Assembly: GCA_038501195.1 (NCBI GenBank) | Contig: JBBPUQ010000006.1 | Span: forward strand, 4,278,001 to 4,342,000 | Direction: 5' to 3' | DNA: 64,000 bases | Source of the DNA: Nemania diffusa | Lineage: Eukaryota; Ascomycota; Sordariomycetes; Xylariales; Xylariaceae | Part shown: positions 10,398 through 23,223 of the stretch, piece by piece | How the letters are laid out: every line of letters starts with the position of its first letter | Position numbering within the stretch: position 1 is the stretch's first letter | Made by a program: the position numbers and the translations under genes | The notes under the pieces: generated by a model | What the model saw: only the letters and a program-made list of their open reading frames with translations | Databases searched by the model: none | What the model was told of the DNA's origin: nothing

Positions 10398-13300
10398 GGC
10401 TGCTTGTTTACTTGAGAGGAACACGAGGGCGCGGAGATTGAAGGAGGCTTCACGGCTCGATAGAGCAGCAGCAGCCCAGGTTTTAAAGCATTGGCCGGCT
10501 TGCAGAGCTCCTCACTCATTTCACCGCATTCTGTCCTGTAAGAGGGCGCACCACGTCACCAGCTCCCCAAGCTATCTACACTAACATGTACGCAGTATTT
10601 GCTTTTTGTTGGGTCTCACCCAGGATCGAGTAGACGCAGTACAGTACGCAGTGTCTAACGAATATCTGCAGGTGGAGAGGGACCCAATGAGAGGGAGCTG
10701 ATATGTCATATTGAACCAATCCCAGGGGTGATCTGCCGTAACCTCCGCATTAGTCCATCGCCCAGCGTCAAGTCTCCGGCCACTAGAGCGCAGAGCTGGA
10801 ACGGGCACCCCAGCCGACATGGGAGATCTGCTCTTCGAAGGGGTTTAGATTTGCTGGGCACAGCTGAGTCCAACCACCCGGACTATCCTCTTCTCGTAGC
10901 ACAGCTGTGCGCAGCTAGCCTCTTCTATGCATGATGGGCCAACCGGGGTCGAGCCTGGAAATTGGACGAGATACACTCTCCGCTTTTCGTAAGACCGATT
11001 CGGTAAGACAGTTATTGACCGGCGAGACGATCGCCAGTATGATATAAGAAGGAGCTCCTGTACGCTGTGAACTAGACTCTGCGAACGCCAGGGGAAATTT
11101 GAGTATAGGTATTCTATATATAGGAGTTCGAGTTTCAATACGCTATCTTGTACGAACACATATATAGATGGTCAGAACAGTGGCAGGATTTTAGGTGTTC
11201 CTCTCCGGTAGATGAATGGCGGCTATACCCGCTAGCCAGCGCCCCCACCGAACAGTATGCGGCGCCACATTGCCGAATTGGTATAATATTGATGATGCCC
11301 AGCCTCGCTACGACACGCGAACCAATCCCAAAAAGGGGCGTACCTAGATAGACTGCACAGGCATGCTTATATAACGTATTCTGTGTAGGTATTCACATAG
11401 GTCTTCTAGCCACTCATACTGTAAGGAGGCAAGAGACAGAGATGAAGTGTCCATAAAATAAATACAGTAGACTGAAAGCCTGTTTCGTACTGAGAAGAAT
11501 GGGTCGTGATGCGTGTCTTCCTACACTTGGGAAATCATCGTTATTCGTCTTTTCAAGAAAATGGAGCTAGAAAGGCAAGCCATGTAGATTCTGATTGGGT
11601 AAGATTTGTAGTGTATTGCACACTAGCGGGGAACTATTGTACCTAGTGCGCCTCGGGCAATCTAGCACACTCGACTGTGCATACATTAGGGAGTTATAGA
11701 TTTATATCTACCTAGGCACTACAGCATCTACAATAGAATATAATTACAATATATAGCAATGCTCTCATCTTTGACGTCAAAGGACAGACCGAATATTTAA
11801 TCTGCCCCAAGGTACTCTGTACGCTAGTTGGCCTTCCCACAGCCATGGCTTACAGGTCCGCTATTACCCGACGTTACACACTTATCAGCATTATTATACA
11901 TTATACGGTATATCTGCGCCGCTTCTAACAGGAGTTCATTATTACCTACGCATAGATTACTATCCCATATACCCGGCGAATAAGTACTGTTCTATTATAT
12001 CCTTGTCTCACTTCTTCTCGCTACACCGGTCCTACTAGGTGACGTTAAAATCAGCACTATGTTCTTCTATGAGTGATTACACTAAGCCCGTATCACCTGC
12101 CTGGTCTTGTCGCAGGACGGCTAGCGAAAGAAAGTGCCTAACCGGCGCCTTGAATGGTGCAGCCGGTAGTCCGTAGACGGGATCCCGGTCGATCCTCAGC
12201 GGTAAAGTATCCACGGGCGGGGCGATAAGCAGGATATAAGATTAACGAGCCGAGACTGCACTCCGGTATGCTATTGATTCGGCCTGCCGGCCAAAAACCT
12301 CGGGTGAATGAACGTAAAAGCGTCCGCCAGAACTGAAAGACGTTGCACCGATGTCTCTTTAATCCTGGCTTGGTCTCTTTGAATGAGACCTACGAACATA
12401 GTTGAAAGAAACAATGCCTTAGAAACCTCTAAATGGATGGATGGATAGTATTTAACGCCGCGGGGCACTATATAGTGCCAGACCTCCTCAAGGGTACTGG
12501 GAGCGTAGCAAGCTGTTCTATATATATTATATACATCTTTAGCAGCCGTATATTATAATATAAGCTTCAGAAACCAATTTCTCACTTCAAGAGCGGTTAG
12601 GTCGTGATTCCGTGTCTACTTCAATTAGGACTTCCGTATTTTGTGCGTTCGGGGCACGTTAGGTGCGAACGTGGTTCAGGTAAAAAGGCGCGTAAGCGGG
12701 TAGAAGATAATGCGTTCTTATCGAGGCTAAGGACGCAGGAGGTAAACGCCAAAGTAGGTAGCAGGCGTATTGTGTATGCGCAGGCAAGGCGCTGGATTAA
12801 GTGCGCTGTAGCTAGTGCGAATGTGGCACAGTTGCGCAGTTCGATTCGGGGCAGAGATGTTTCGGTTACTCTGCAGGAGCTAGCTCGTCGCCCACCATAT
12901 AAAACGATCAGGTATTAACAGCTTAGCTATTTAGTTGCAGTTTATCCAATTGCCCAAGTAGCCTTAAAAACCTCTGAGCGCTAAGTGGAAAGAAAAAAAA
13001 AAAGAGCTCAGTAATCATTTCGCAACTAATATTATTTTACATCACCAAGTTGAAAAATCAAACTTGTTCATTTAGAACATAGCAAAGCAAATTGCTTGCT
13101 CGCCTTTGGCCCAAGCTTCCAGTAATTTCTGAAGTAGACAGTATTAGCTCTCTACCAAACTAGCTCATGAAACATAGGCAACCATACCACGTATCGACGA
13201 GGTCCCAAGTATAAATAACAATAAGCACATTAATTTATGAACGGTAGCAGATCAGCTAAAGAGATCACGTGAATTTATCATATAAGGGGTAAAGCGTCTG

Positions 13301-13549
13301 TGTATTGTATATGATGACAGTAATTGTAAAACAGCTAATATAATGAGCGATAGAAGTGAATGTATGAATACCACTGTAGAAGTTGTTCGTACTCTCCAGG
13401 AAATCCTAATCCGCCTGACCTTGACGGTCTCCCTGCCTATGAAATCCACTTAGGTAATATGTCTTGAGGAGAACGCCCAGGACAGCTTCCTGGTGCCAAT
13501 CATATCAGGCTAGAGAGCTTTGCCCATTCTCAACCCCCGGAGGGCTAAT
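10398..13549. other. Gene-poor stretch
   Basis: No gene is supported over about 3.1 kb. A 104-codon frame at 12604-12918 is Arg/Val-rich and resembles nothing I recognise. The base composition is moderately AT-rich with many TA steps, consistent with decayed intergenic sequence. Confidence 0.45.
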
Positions 13550-14159
13550 CTAGTTAGGGTGGCAGATGTAGCTGCTGATCTTGTCGTTGTAGCCGAGGGT
13601 AGAGAGATCATTGTAGCCCGGGGAGAAAGTTCCAAAGTGGCTTTCGCTGTCATCGCAGTTGAAAGCACTGGCGGTTGAAATGTGTTAGTGTTGGTCTTAT
13701 TTTAAGAGACAGAGAGGTATAGTGAAGGAAAAGCATAGTATGAAACTCACCCGTAGAACAGGCAGTAGTAGGGGGAGTCGGGTCCCACAGAGCTGACCTT
13801 GTCATTGAGATCACCACTCAAGTTGACTGTACGTGCGAAAGTTAGTAACTGTTCAGAGTCTACCTAGGCGGTGTCCAATCGTGGGATGGTAATCACTTAC
13901 TGCACTGGAACTGAGGCTGGACGATATGGACGCAGTATCCGTTGAAGTAGCTGTCGGTGCAAAGGTAGACTCCGGCATTAGCTCGCTTCTCAACGCTTCC
14001 ACTGCTGGCTTCCGTGGGGATCAGCTCGGCAGGTAGGCCATCAGGATAGACAGTGAAGGTGACATTGGTTGCATCAACAACAGGGCTGCTAGCAGGAACA
14101 GCTGCGGCGATAGCAGAGGCGGCAAAGCCTGCAACGGCAAGGACAATTCGGGACTGCAT
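13550..14159 (-). CDS. Small secreted cysteine-rich protein with Kex2 site, crystallin-like pattern
   Basis: Three exons: 14159-13901, 13826-13751 and 13667-13550. The introns are 74 and 83 bp with donors GTAAGT and GTGAGT, giving 150 residues. A signal peptide (MQSRIVLAVAGFAASAIAAA) is followed by a propeptide ending in Lys58-Arg59, a Kex2-type cut. The mature part, about 91 residues, has six cysteines (67, 76, 86, 108, 116, 147), enough for three disulfides. Two similar halves are visible: GVYLCTDSYFNGYCVHI...DLNDKVSSV and FNCDDSESHFGTF...GYNDKISSY. This duplicated pattern is like the beta/gamma-crystallin fold seen in small secreted fungal proteins. The role is unknown; an extracellular antimicrobial, wall-associated or effector function is possible. 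Confidence 0.82.
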
Positions 14160-16899
14160 TTTGTATGAGTGAAGGGGTTGATAAAGATCAAGTGTTGAAG
14201 ATGATGTATCGAAGACTGTCGAGGCGGTGCGATGATGAGGGAGAGAAGTGAGAACTGAAGAGGTTTCTCGAAGCTATTTATGTTCGAAATCAAGGTCAGC
14301 GGCGACCTCGCTTGGCTAATATCAAACGTAGTTATCCTCATATGGCCTCTCGTATTCCATGTAACTAAAGTTCTATGAAGTTGTGATATTGGCTTAGAGT
14401 TACTCGCCGCAAAATGTGGGGCAGCGAGTTCCCACACACTTTAATCGCGAACCGCTACTTCTAAACTCTCGTACTACACGAGAGGCTAACAGCTTACTGG
14501 CCAAGATTCTGAAATTGGCGAGAATAGTCGGTGAATAATTTTCTAGTATATCGGTTATTTAGATTGTTAGTCATTTCGGCATGGATTACTGAACAGAGTC
14601 CTGGTGGCTAAAGGCTTGGCAACAACATTATATTCTTATTCCTCAAACCACTATGCATTCGGTTGACGCCACACGTAGAAGAAATATATTGGATATGGCT
14701 ATTTACGTACTTTAGACTTAAATCCCTTTAAGCTGATTGGTCAATAGGATGGTAATATTATCTTGGCAGTATTGATCACACTCCACCCGGTTTCCTAGTC
14801 TGACGACAGCTGCTGACGACAGCACAACACGGAGATAGGCTATAGTGTGTAATAAGACTTCTTGGGCGATTTCAAGACCTCTACAGCCATTTGGCATGGC
14901 AAATTTGTAACTGGAAAATATTTATCCAGAAACTACTACATAACTAGAATTGCGTAGCTATAGCACACTAGCAAGGAGACGGTCTAATCAGTAGCTAGTA
15001 CGCACTCATTGGGATACTTCTAGACCTGTAATATAAGTCCTAGAATATCTAGATTTGATAGATGATCTCTAGGTAGTGGTAGTGTACTGTAAACGCCAAG
15101 ATATAACCGACCTTTTCTTTTCTCGCCACCGTAAGGTCGAAATTCAAATCATGGGATAACGCATGATAAAATAATCGCACGCCTATGTATTACTCAACGC
15201 TGTCAGGCTATTACCTTCAGAGGCAGTCTCTGCTTTTATAATTGCAGCTGCGCAAATGAAGAACAAGATAAGTCAGTGTAATGAATGATATTTCTCAACT
15301 GGAGCCTTTTTCCCCTAACGAATGCATTATATATTATGACAACGGCCTGGCCTCCGGGGTCTGTAACTACTTTCAAATCGAGTGCCATCTAGCCCCAGTC
15401 TCTTCTCTCTTTAGGTTAAGTCTTAACAGGCCTACTTGTCTTTGAAGGACCTAGACTTCGGATATTTGAGCACAACTTGGTACTCCTGGTTTTGTTGGTT
15501 CCACTTGCATGTGGCTACAGACCTCATGACATTTCGTTTTCTAATAATATTTGTGGCACTCCCATGGCCTCATTCTACCAACATACAATTTTTCTTCTGT
15601 TGCTAACAGCGAGCTTAAAAGCTTTTAGCTATCTACATAGCTCTGCACGCAGTCTTAGCGACTGTCTTATCACCTATTCGTAATCAAGGTTAAATCGGAA
15701 TGGAAAATCACGCTGGCTGTAATTCCTTTCGTGGTAGTTACTGTTCTGGATACTATCATGATATTCGGGGAGCTCGTGTAGTTACATAGTCAATAACATA
15801 CGATGCGACACCCTTCAGTTATTTAAAGTTAAAGAAATCCGAAGGGGTTAGACCTCGCTAATCATTTACGACTCGAAATGTAATAACTCGCGGTGCTAGG
15901 CATCATATTATAACGGTTGGGAGGTTCTTCCATACCTGCCTTCTAGATATTAATCCTTAGCCTTTCTTCTCTATGTACCTAGGGATCATGATGCTTTACT
16001 AGTTAGTAATGTATATAGTATTTTTAAGAAAAATTTAATTCTGGTCCGACCCACGAATATTATTTAATCCCATTGCGTTGTCTTCGTAGTCGATTAGGCC
16101 ATTTTGGTCTTTATAATATGCTTCTTTCTCCGGCCCGTCAATTACATGTTTGAGAGACATGTGAAATGATAATTTCCTTACACTATGAGTGGTTATATTA
16201 ATAGTTTGTGAATATACCTAACTTAGAGCCGCTAAGCACGGAAAGGATCTAGAAGCTAAATAATAAATTGATCTTTCTATCGAGCACGATACTACAACCT
16301 TTTTCCTAGCTGCGACCACGCCTCTTACTCACTCCGGGATTAATAAACTAAATGCTAGTGTTATGCCCTGATTTTATACTCGGGTTTAGTAATCACTATT
16401 TGAAGTGCACTCTGTGAGTCTTTTTACGCTTCGAAAAGCTTGCGAGATACGACATTAGGTGCCATTGTATCTGAATGGTCGCCGAATTAGGAAGAAAACA
16501 AGGTCATGGCGATTACTCATATGCGTCTTGGCAAGAGATGTCTTAGTTACAGTAATCTACTTTACTTTTATTAGAGTAACTTAAAATATATATCAAAGTT
16601 CATAGTTATTGTTATAGATTACTTAATGTTTGGGATGACTAGAATGTAGGCTATAAGTACCTAGACTTATCATCATGTGAGAGTGGGTTCCAATGTAGGG
16701 TAGGGACCCCGCGGTACCCATATCGATTGGATATAAACCCTACAACGAGGAAACCAAGATTTAATTCTACACTACTACCACTTAGAACAGATATACGATG
16801 TATCTTAGCATTCTACCTTTGTTCTACATCTACGCGCGAGTCCGCATGTTCGACAGCGGGGTTCGTTAACGCCGAGCGGGTCCGGAGAATCGCTTCCCA
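14160..16899. other. Gene-poor stretch
   Basis: The first 100 bp or so is the leader and promoter of the secreted-protein gene. Beyond that I see no supported coding sequence, only AT-rich DNA with many TA steps and short frames. Confidence 0.45.
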
Positions 16900-18336
16900 T
16901 CACGTATTCTTCCTCGGTCTACCTCGTCTGCGTACACCCTGCGCATTAGCCCCGGTCGAAGCGGCCGCTCTCGCTGATTCTTTCGCTAACAAGACAGAGC
17001 GCATAATCGGAGCGGCGTCTTTCCTCGGCCGCCCCCTCCCTCGCCTCGGCCGAGCTTCTGTCTCATGCCTCGGCGTTTTGTGCCGAACCTTCCTTATAAG
17101 GGGCTGGACGGTAATAGTAGACGAGTCGGTAGCTACTTCTATACTTCTAAGTATCCTATCTGACGTTGTTTGCGATGATAGAGGCTCCACGGGAAGTTTC
17201 ATGCTCGAGATCCTGGCACTACATTGGGGTGATAGTAGTTGGTCTCGGTCTCGACCCTCGCCCACTCTGTATTGTGATAGAGGGTAATCGGAGTCTCCTT
17301 CTATGAGCCAGAAGCCCTCTGGCTGTTGGGATTCTGGGAGGTCAATCATCTCTAGCTCATCGACCTCGGAAGGAGTAAAATTCATCTCTTCCGCCACCTC
17401 CAACAAGCTATCTTGCACGCCGCGGAGTGGTGTGAGATCTTCAGGCTCTGGGGAGGGAGATTCGTGCCGCCATTTCCAGGAGGTGTGCGCAGGGACTCCC
17501 CTAGGCCCGTTCCCCCAGTCTCCGCGCGCTACCCACCATTCGAGGACTTGGCTCTCGGGCTCGTAGGGGCAGCGGTGTTGGTCTTCGATGGGCAGGCGCT
17601 GGCGCCTCGCCTGCTCTTCAGCTACTTCTAGCTGAAACGTAAACCAAGGCCTAGAGATGAGAAAATCCTCTTTCTGGACTGTAGTTATCTCCTGCCCGGA
17701 ATGAGACAGTGAGGTCACGGGGCCACGCTTGCCGCGTCGCATATTCTGGCGCAGGCGTAAAGCACGTGCAGCCAGTTCAGCTGCCTCGTCGTACTCGCAT
17801 TTCATGTGATTTGACGGCCCTTCGCACTGTGGTCCCCATGTCCATCTATGGAAGCTGTTAGGTTGTCTCTTGTGTCCAGCACAATCCCACTGAGAATTCC
17901 ATACACCAAGCTTCTGCCAGCGGCGTTTGATATTATGGCGAACGATGACAGCACGCCGGCGGATGCCCTTTCGGCCTTTAAGCACTGGAGGCTTTGGGCG
18001 GGGAATATATTTTTGGACTCGCTTGACCTCACGGATCGCTTCGTGGCAATATATCTCTCTTGGCAGTAGGTCCTTGGCTATGATGTGTGAAATGATGTTG
18101 AGTTCGTCATCGTCAATAGGGCGCTTCATTATCGCTTCTATTCGTTCTGCTATTGGCTCACCTCTTCCCAGTGGCAGAACCATTTCATCATCGCTCGGTT
18201 TATCGAACTCTTTAGACGATCCATCGGGGATGCGGAGTGAGCACAAGTTGTCATTGGCAACTATTTCCTCGAGGACAGGGGCGATTTGCCTGGTTACAGC
18301 CGGGTGGGGATGGGTGTCGTTCGACAAGGGAGGCAT
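16900..18336 (-). CDS. Orphan protein with two C-terminal AT-hooks
   Basis: Uninterrupted frame of 478 residues, from an ATG at 18336. Two AT-hook cores (GRP flanked by Arg/Lys) lie at residues 435-437 and 472-474 within RRGRGRPRKDA and RRRGRPRKNT, so binding to the minor groove of AT-rich DNA is expected. The middle has a basic helical stretch (RAVIVRHNIKRRWQKLG) and a conserved-looking Trp/Cys-rich segment (WNSQWDCAGHKRQPNSFHRW). The rest is acidic and Ser/Pro-rich, as in nuclear proteins. I do not recognise the family. A chromatin or transcription role is an inference from the AT-hooks only. The gene stands alone in a gene-poor region. Confidence 0.72.
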   Translation of the reverse strand: MPPLSNDTHPHPAVTRQIAPVLEEIVANDNLCSLRIPDGSSKEFDKPSDDEMVLPLGRGEPIAERIEAIMKRPIDDDELNIISHIIAKDLLPREIYCHEAIREVKRVQKYIPRPKPPVLKGRKGIRRRAVIVRHNIKRRWQKLGVWNSQWDCAGHKRQPNSFHRWTWGPQCEGPSNHMKCEYDEAAELAARALRLRQNMRRGKRGPVTSLSHSGQEITTVQKEDFLISRPWFTFQLEVAEEQARRQRLPIEDQHRCPYEPESQVLEWWVARGDWGNGPRGVPAHTSWKWRHESPSPEPEDLTPLRGVQDSLLEVAEEMNFTPSEVDELEMIDLPESQQPEGFWLIEGDSDYPLSQYRVGEGRDRDQLLSPQCSARISSMKLPVEPLSSQTTSDRILRSIEVATDSSTITVQPLIRKVRHKTPRHETEARPRRGRGRPRKDAAPIMRSVLLAKESARAAASTGANAQGVRRRGRPRKNT

Positions 18337-21136
18337 AATTTCACGATTTAAACGGGATTTGAACTATTCAATAGTAACAATAATAAGAACAAGAAGGTTG
18401 CTCTGATTGACAAACATCATGAGGTATGGCCCCCTCTTCGAACCCCTTGCGTACGCGGAGTCATAGTCGGGGCACCATCACGCGACGCCCGCCCCCTCGG
18501 ATTCGTCATATATCACATATTTGTACAACGAGAGGTCTCTAAAACGCGTACACAGCCGCTCCACAAATAGGGAGCTTGATAAGGCGTTACAAACTGATCG
18601 TTTTTGAAGTGCACTAGAGTTAGCAGCTCGAACTGAGTAACTGATAGAACGGCGAGTGCATCTCTAGGTATCGTCTGTCCACCCATACTTCTCTTTTGAC
18701 CTTTATCGTATGTTTTTTCTTTACCTGATCTCTTTTCGGATTGAAGAGCAAGGGTGTATCGTTGAATCGCGATCCATGCACATCCCTCATTACCATTGTC
18801 TTTGCTGTCGCCCAACTGGGGTTTCCTGTGCTCTGTCATATAGTAGGTGTAGCTGAGGGAGTGATGTTTAGCGCCACGCGCTCATCGAGAGTCAGAGCTT
18901 ACCATAAGCACCTTCTTTTCAGTGGTACCTAATACCCCAGAGTGATCAGCAGCTCACGTTCAAAAAGATATAAATTGATATTGTCAGGTTTGCCTCTTTC
19001 ACCGGACTCTTTACGTATTGAGGGAAACGCCCGAAATCTAGGAGAGCCAAATGAGGGGAGACGTGACCAATCGCGACGGCGACAGGAATAGAGAAAGGAG
19101 AAGCCCGAATCATAGGTCAGTCGTACGTTTTAGAGAGAAAATGCCGCTTGTTATGGTGAACATTGGATTTACTTGAACTGGCGGTTGACATTCTTGGCGA
19201 TAATTGTTCGCGTGATTTTAACTTGGTGTCAAATGGTGATCTACATGGCCTGAGTGCTTATCGAATCGAAGCACATGCCGAGGCAACGCTATCATGCCGC
19301 CGAAACGCGCGGGCAAGCCGGGCACTAGACTAAATTAAAGGGAAACAAATCCAAACAATAAGCGCGCAAGGGATCGGCAACTGTTGTCGATAAGAGGCAG
19401 CTGGCCGAAAAGGAGGTGCTCAACTCGGGCAAGGTGATGCTGGGATGGGTAGGCCACTTGCTGGATGACACCACTGGAAGTCGGCGTTTGAACAGCGGTA
19501 CCTCATTGGTGCTTTGATGCCAAGCTTCCTGCTTTGGTATAGTTTCAGTAGGTCGCCAGTGGGTAGGTAAGCCGTATGTATGGGCGAAGTGCGAAGTGAT
19601 CTTCGGTATGACAGATGCACTGCATGCTAAGTGAGGAAAATATCCGATAATCGACAATCATGGGTCACTTTGCTTTACTCCCGTGTACAGCCCACAGACA
19701 GCCACACTACCTATCCATCAGGCGGAGGCGAACCCGGTGTAAAGATAGCTTATAGAGGCTTAGATGCGGATATTATTTAACCTTGAGACATATCTTACCT
19801 TGAGTCTATATATACTTACCCATTGACGGTGTCAATGCACGTGGCGCTGCAGCCAAGCGGCCAAGATCCGGGGCAAAGCTTGTCTGGAATAATATTAACA
19901 CCGGTAGGTATTGACATGTATGCTGTCGGAAGCGAAAAATGATGCATGAGGTGTGATTCCGCACTTGTGGGTCAAACATCGGCAGATGAGCCCTGTTCCT
20001 GCACTTATCCTGGATAGGCAGTTCTAAATATGTCATACCTATGCGTATCCTGTCAGTTGCATGACAGCCTCTCCTTATTACGGATGGTAAATGGTAATGT
20101 AGAACAGCCAGCCTGTGGCGAAACTCTGCGGTAGATGCTTGATTCGTCCTTCTCCGGACTTGTTAGATATTCAGTTACACCTTCATCTCTCCCATCCGCC
20201 AATCACCGCTTACTTTTTACTACGTAGATAGACTACACGACTGTAGAAATCCGTATGTTCTGTGAAGGTGCATGGGTCTGCTAGATATGAGTGCCACAGC
20301 CTCTCCTGTTTCAATTTAACTATATGCGTAGTGGACTGATTATAGCATCCAATAAACGATCAACGCGTCTGGAGGCCAAGCCATGCGGTCCCCGCTGCCT
20401 CGGGTGGTGATGGTACCTAGCGCTATGATAGGCGAGTTATGATGGGAGACTGGTACCAACACTCTTCTAGAAGCTGCCAATCAGTACCATCGCACAATTC
20501 CTATCATGCATTGCACCTTAAGCAAACAACTATTCCCCGAAATGAAAGTCGGTGGTGGCAACCGAGCAACCGGCTAGGGATGTATGCGTGCACAGTCAAC
20601 TTGAAGAATGCAGGGAAATAGCACCGAGGCATTGACCTCTTCCGGCAGGTTGCCCAGTCTGGAGATCCGATTTGGTCAATGAACTGCGGCCGGACGTGGG
20701 GTTCGAGGATCATCTTGGCCTCCTGGTAGGTATCCTCCCTTTTGTGGCCGCCGGACCTGCAGTAGGCTGCGGTCGTGATCGTCGTGATACCCACACAACA
20801 CCCACCATGTCCACAGATTGTCACATTTTTCTCTATCACTAGGCACGAACCCAAACCAAACAAGGCAGCCGACTCAGCCTCGACGCCGAGCTAGGGATGG
20901 TGGGTGTTCTTCTTTCTAACAAACCTGTGTGCTCCTTCTTTGTTAGGATGCTCACGCTATCGTCATGACATTTGCCGTCATTGTTGATTCTTCGCCATTG
21001 TCTATAAGACTGCGGGTTTCCCGTCCCCTTTGACAAACAGGTTCTGGTGCCACCATCCTCCCTCAGTCCTTCCAAAGTTTCATATACCGCCCTCATCTCT
21101 TCTCTCGGAACCCTCATACTTGTTGCCATCAACACA
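18337..21136. other. Gene-poor stretch
   Basis: No well-supported gene is seen. A 108-codon minus-strand frame at 18513-18839 has no recognisable feature. The last few hundred bases before 21137 are pyrimidine-rich and probably form the aspartic-protease promoter. Confidence 0.45.
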
Positions 21137-22360
21137 ATGGTCCCTCAACCTACCGCTGTCGCCCTCACCGCGGCCCTTGCCGGGCTCGCTGCTGCCACTC
21201 CCATCAAGGGTAAGGTCGGCACCAAGGTTGGCTCCTTTACCGTTAACCAGGTTGCCAACACGGCCTTCAAGCCCCATGGTGCTTTCCAGCTTGCCAAGGC
21301 CTACAACAAGTATGGCATCCCGATGCCTGAAGGTCTAGCCAAGAAGGTAGCCCAGTACACCGCTGCCAAGAAGACAAAGCGTGACTCGGGCAGCGCTACG
21401 ACTACCCCCGAGCAGTACGACATCCAGTACCTGACTCCCGTGGAGATCGGCACACCCGCGCAGACCCTGAACCTGGACTTCGACTCCGGATCCTCCGATC
21501 TATGGGTCTTCAGCACGGATACCCCTAGCGCCTCTGTTAACGGCCAGACCCAGTATGACCCTAGCAAATCCTCCACATCTAAGAAGGTCACCGGTGCCAG
21601 CTGGGATATCAGCTACGGTGACGGAAGCTCCTCGAGCGGCTCTGTCTACCACGACGTCGTTAACGTCGGCGGTGTCAGCTTTGCCACCCAAGCCGTTGAA
21701 TCCGCCAGCAAGGTCTCAGACCAGTTCGCGCAGGACTCCAACAACGACGGCCTGCTCGGCCTCGCGTTCAGCACGCTGAACACGGTCACCCCGACCCCGG
21801 AGAAGACCTTCTTCGACAACATCCTCAGCAACCTCGACGTGGCGGCCTTCACGGCCGACCTCAAGTACCACACGGCGGGCACGTACGACTTCGGCGTCAT
21901 CGACGACTCCAAGTACACGGGCTCGATCGCGTACGTCGACGTGGACGACAGCCAGGGCTTCTGGGGGTTCACGGCCGACATCAACGGGCAGTCGGTGGCC
22001 GGCATCGCGGACACGGGCACGACGCTCGCGCTGTTCCCCGACGCGGTGGTCGAGGCGTACTACCAGGACGTCGACGGCGCGCAGAACGACGAGCAGCAGG
22101 GCGGCTATGTCTTTCCCTGCTCGGCGTCGCTGCCGGACCTCACGTTCACGCCGGGCGACGCGTCCGTCACGATCCCGGGCGAGTACATCAACTACGCGCC
22201 CGCGGACGAGTCGGGCGAGACGTGCTTCGGCGGCATCCAGTCCAGCGGCGGCAGCAGCGGCATCAACATCTACGGCGACATCGCGCTCAAGGCCGCCTTC
22301 GTCGTCTTCGACAAGTCGCAGAGCTCGCCCCGTCTTGGCTGGGCCAACAAGGACCTGTAG
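21137..22360 (+). CDS. Secreted aspartic protease, pepsin family A1
   Basis: Single exon, 407 residues. The first 20 or so residues (MVPQPTAVALTAALAGLAAA) form a signal peptide. A propeptide runs to the basic site KKTKR (78-82). The mature enzyme begins around DSGSATTTPEQYDIQYLTPV. Catalytic motifs are DFDSGSSDLWVF (Asp116) and ADTGTTLALF (Asp292), with the flap tyrosine in SYGDGSSSSG (Tyr160). A single disulfide is likely between the FPC and GETC cysteines. The order and length match endothiapepsin and aspergillopepsin. The first motif is DSG rather than DTG, a tolerated variant. The start was chosen at the ATG of the signal peptide. The frame upstream has no ATG. The enzyme should act extracellularly at acid pH. 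Confidence 0.93.
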   Translation: MVPQPTAVALTAALAGLAAATPIKGKVGTKVGSFTVNQVANTAFKPHGAFQLAKAYNKYGIPMPEGLAKKVAQYTAAKKTKRDSGSATTTPEQYDIQYLTPVEIGTPAQTLNLDFDSGSSDLWVFSTDTPSASVNGQTQYDPSKSSTSKKVTGASWDISYGDGSSSSGSVYHDVVNVGGVSFATQAVESASKVSDQFAQDSNNDGLLGLAFSTLNTVTPTPEKTFFDNILSNLDVAAFTADLKYHTAGTYDFGVIDDSKYTGSIAYVDVDDSQGFWGFTADINGQSVAGIADTGTTLALFPDAVVEAYYQDVDGAQNDEQQGGYVFPCSASLPDLTFTPGDASVTIPGEYINYAPADESGETCFGGIQSSGGSSGINIYGDIALKAAFVVFDKSQSSPRLGWANKDL

Positions 22361-23223
22361 ATTAGCAGTCGCTACATAGGTCTGGTTCTGTGGAGCGCGA
22401 GAGGCGCTAACGAATAGTGATGATGATGATGCACGCTGACTGGTGCAGTATGACTGGGGAAAGGATCGGTGGTGCGCTTTGGGGTGCCTGGGCCATTGAA
22501 GGAATCAAGTTTTGGCTGTATATACTTAGATAGATAGGACGGTACTCTTGACGATACCCATGAGATAGATGGGAATGGACTGCCAGGTGGCATATTCCTT
22601 TCTTCACACAACTCTTGCTTAAATTGATAAAAAGTTCAGCTTTGCTCAAGGTGCGAAAATGCGATTGATAGGGATCCTTACCTAATTTTCAGGGTCTTGA
22701 CCTGTAAAGGAGACTAAAGCCGAAATACTATTTCTTATCTTCCCTCAACGCGCATAGCTCAATGGAATAGATCATTAGCTATAAAGTGTTTAGACCGTCG
22801 CATCTCGCTCGGCCTAGATTTTCAATTGAAATCAAGAGAATGTTTCCCTTGTCACTTGCATTGGTCAGTCTATAATCGACAGAGTGCGCCTCAAGGTTGA
22901 CCTCTTAGGAGATTGGGGAATAAGCAACACAATAATGTTCACCATGCGATGATCTAGAATCTAGATACTTAGATAATCGTATCTCAATTTGCCATTGTTA
23001 ATAATTTCAATTTATGTAATGCATATTTCTTACAGGTATTTTATCAAGTCAAAACGGATGAGTTTGTCGGGTTTATATATTCCCCAGCGCAACACCATTT
23101 TGACGCTCAAGGTTTGAAGGTAGTTAACAATCAATTGCTATACTCTTATCCTACATACATGCGATGCCCCGTCCCAAGTCATCCGCAGCTATCTACTACC
23201 CAGACACCATGTTGAATGGGATC
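22361..23223. other. Convergent intergenic region
   Basis: This lies between the 3' ends of the protease (+) and the O-methyltransferase (-). I see no gene in it. It should hold both transcript ends. Confidence 0.4.

Noticed and set aside
12604..12918. 104-codon plus-strand frame rich in Arg and Val
   Set aside because: No domain, no intron signals and no context. It could be a decayed element, but nothing supports a gene.
18513..18839. 108-codon minus-strand frame
   Set aside because: No recognisable family, no splice context and composition like intergenic DNA.
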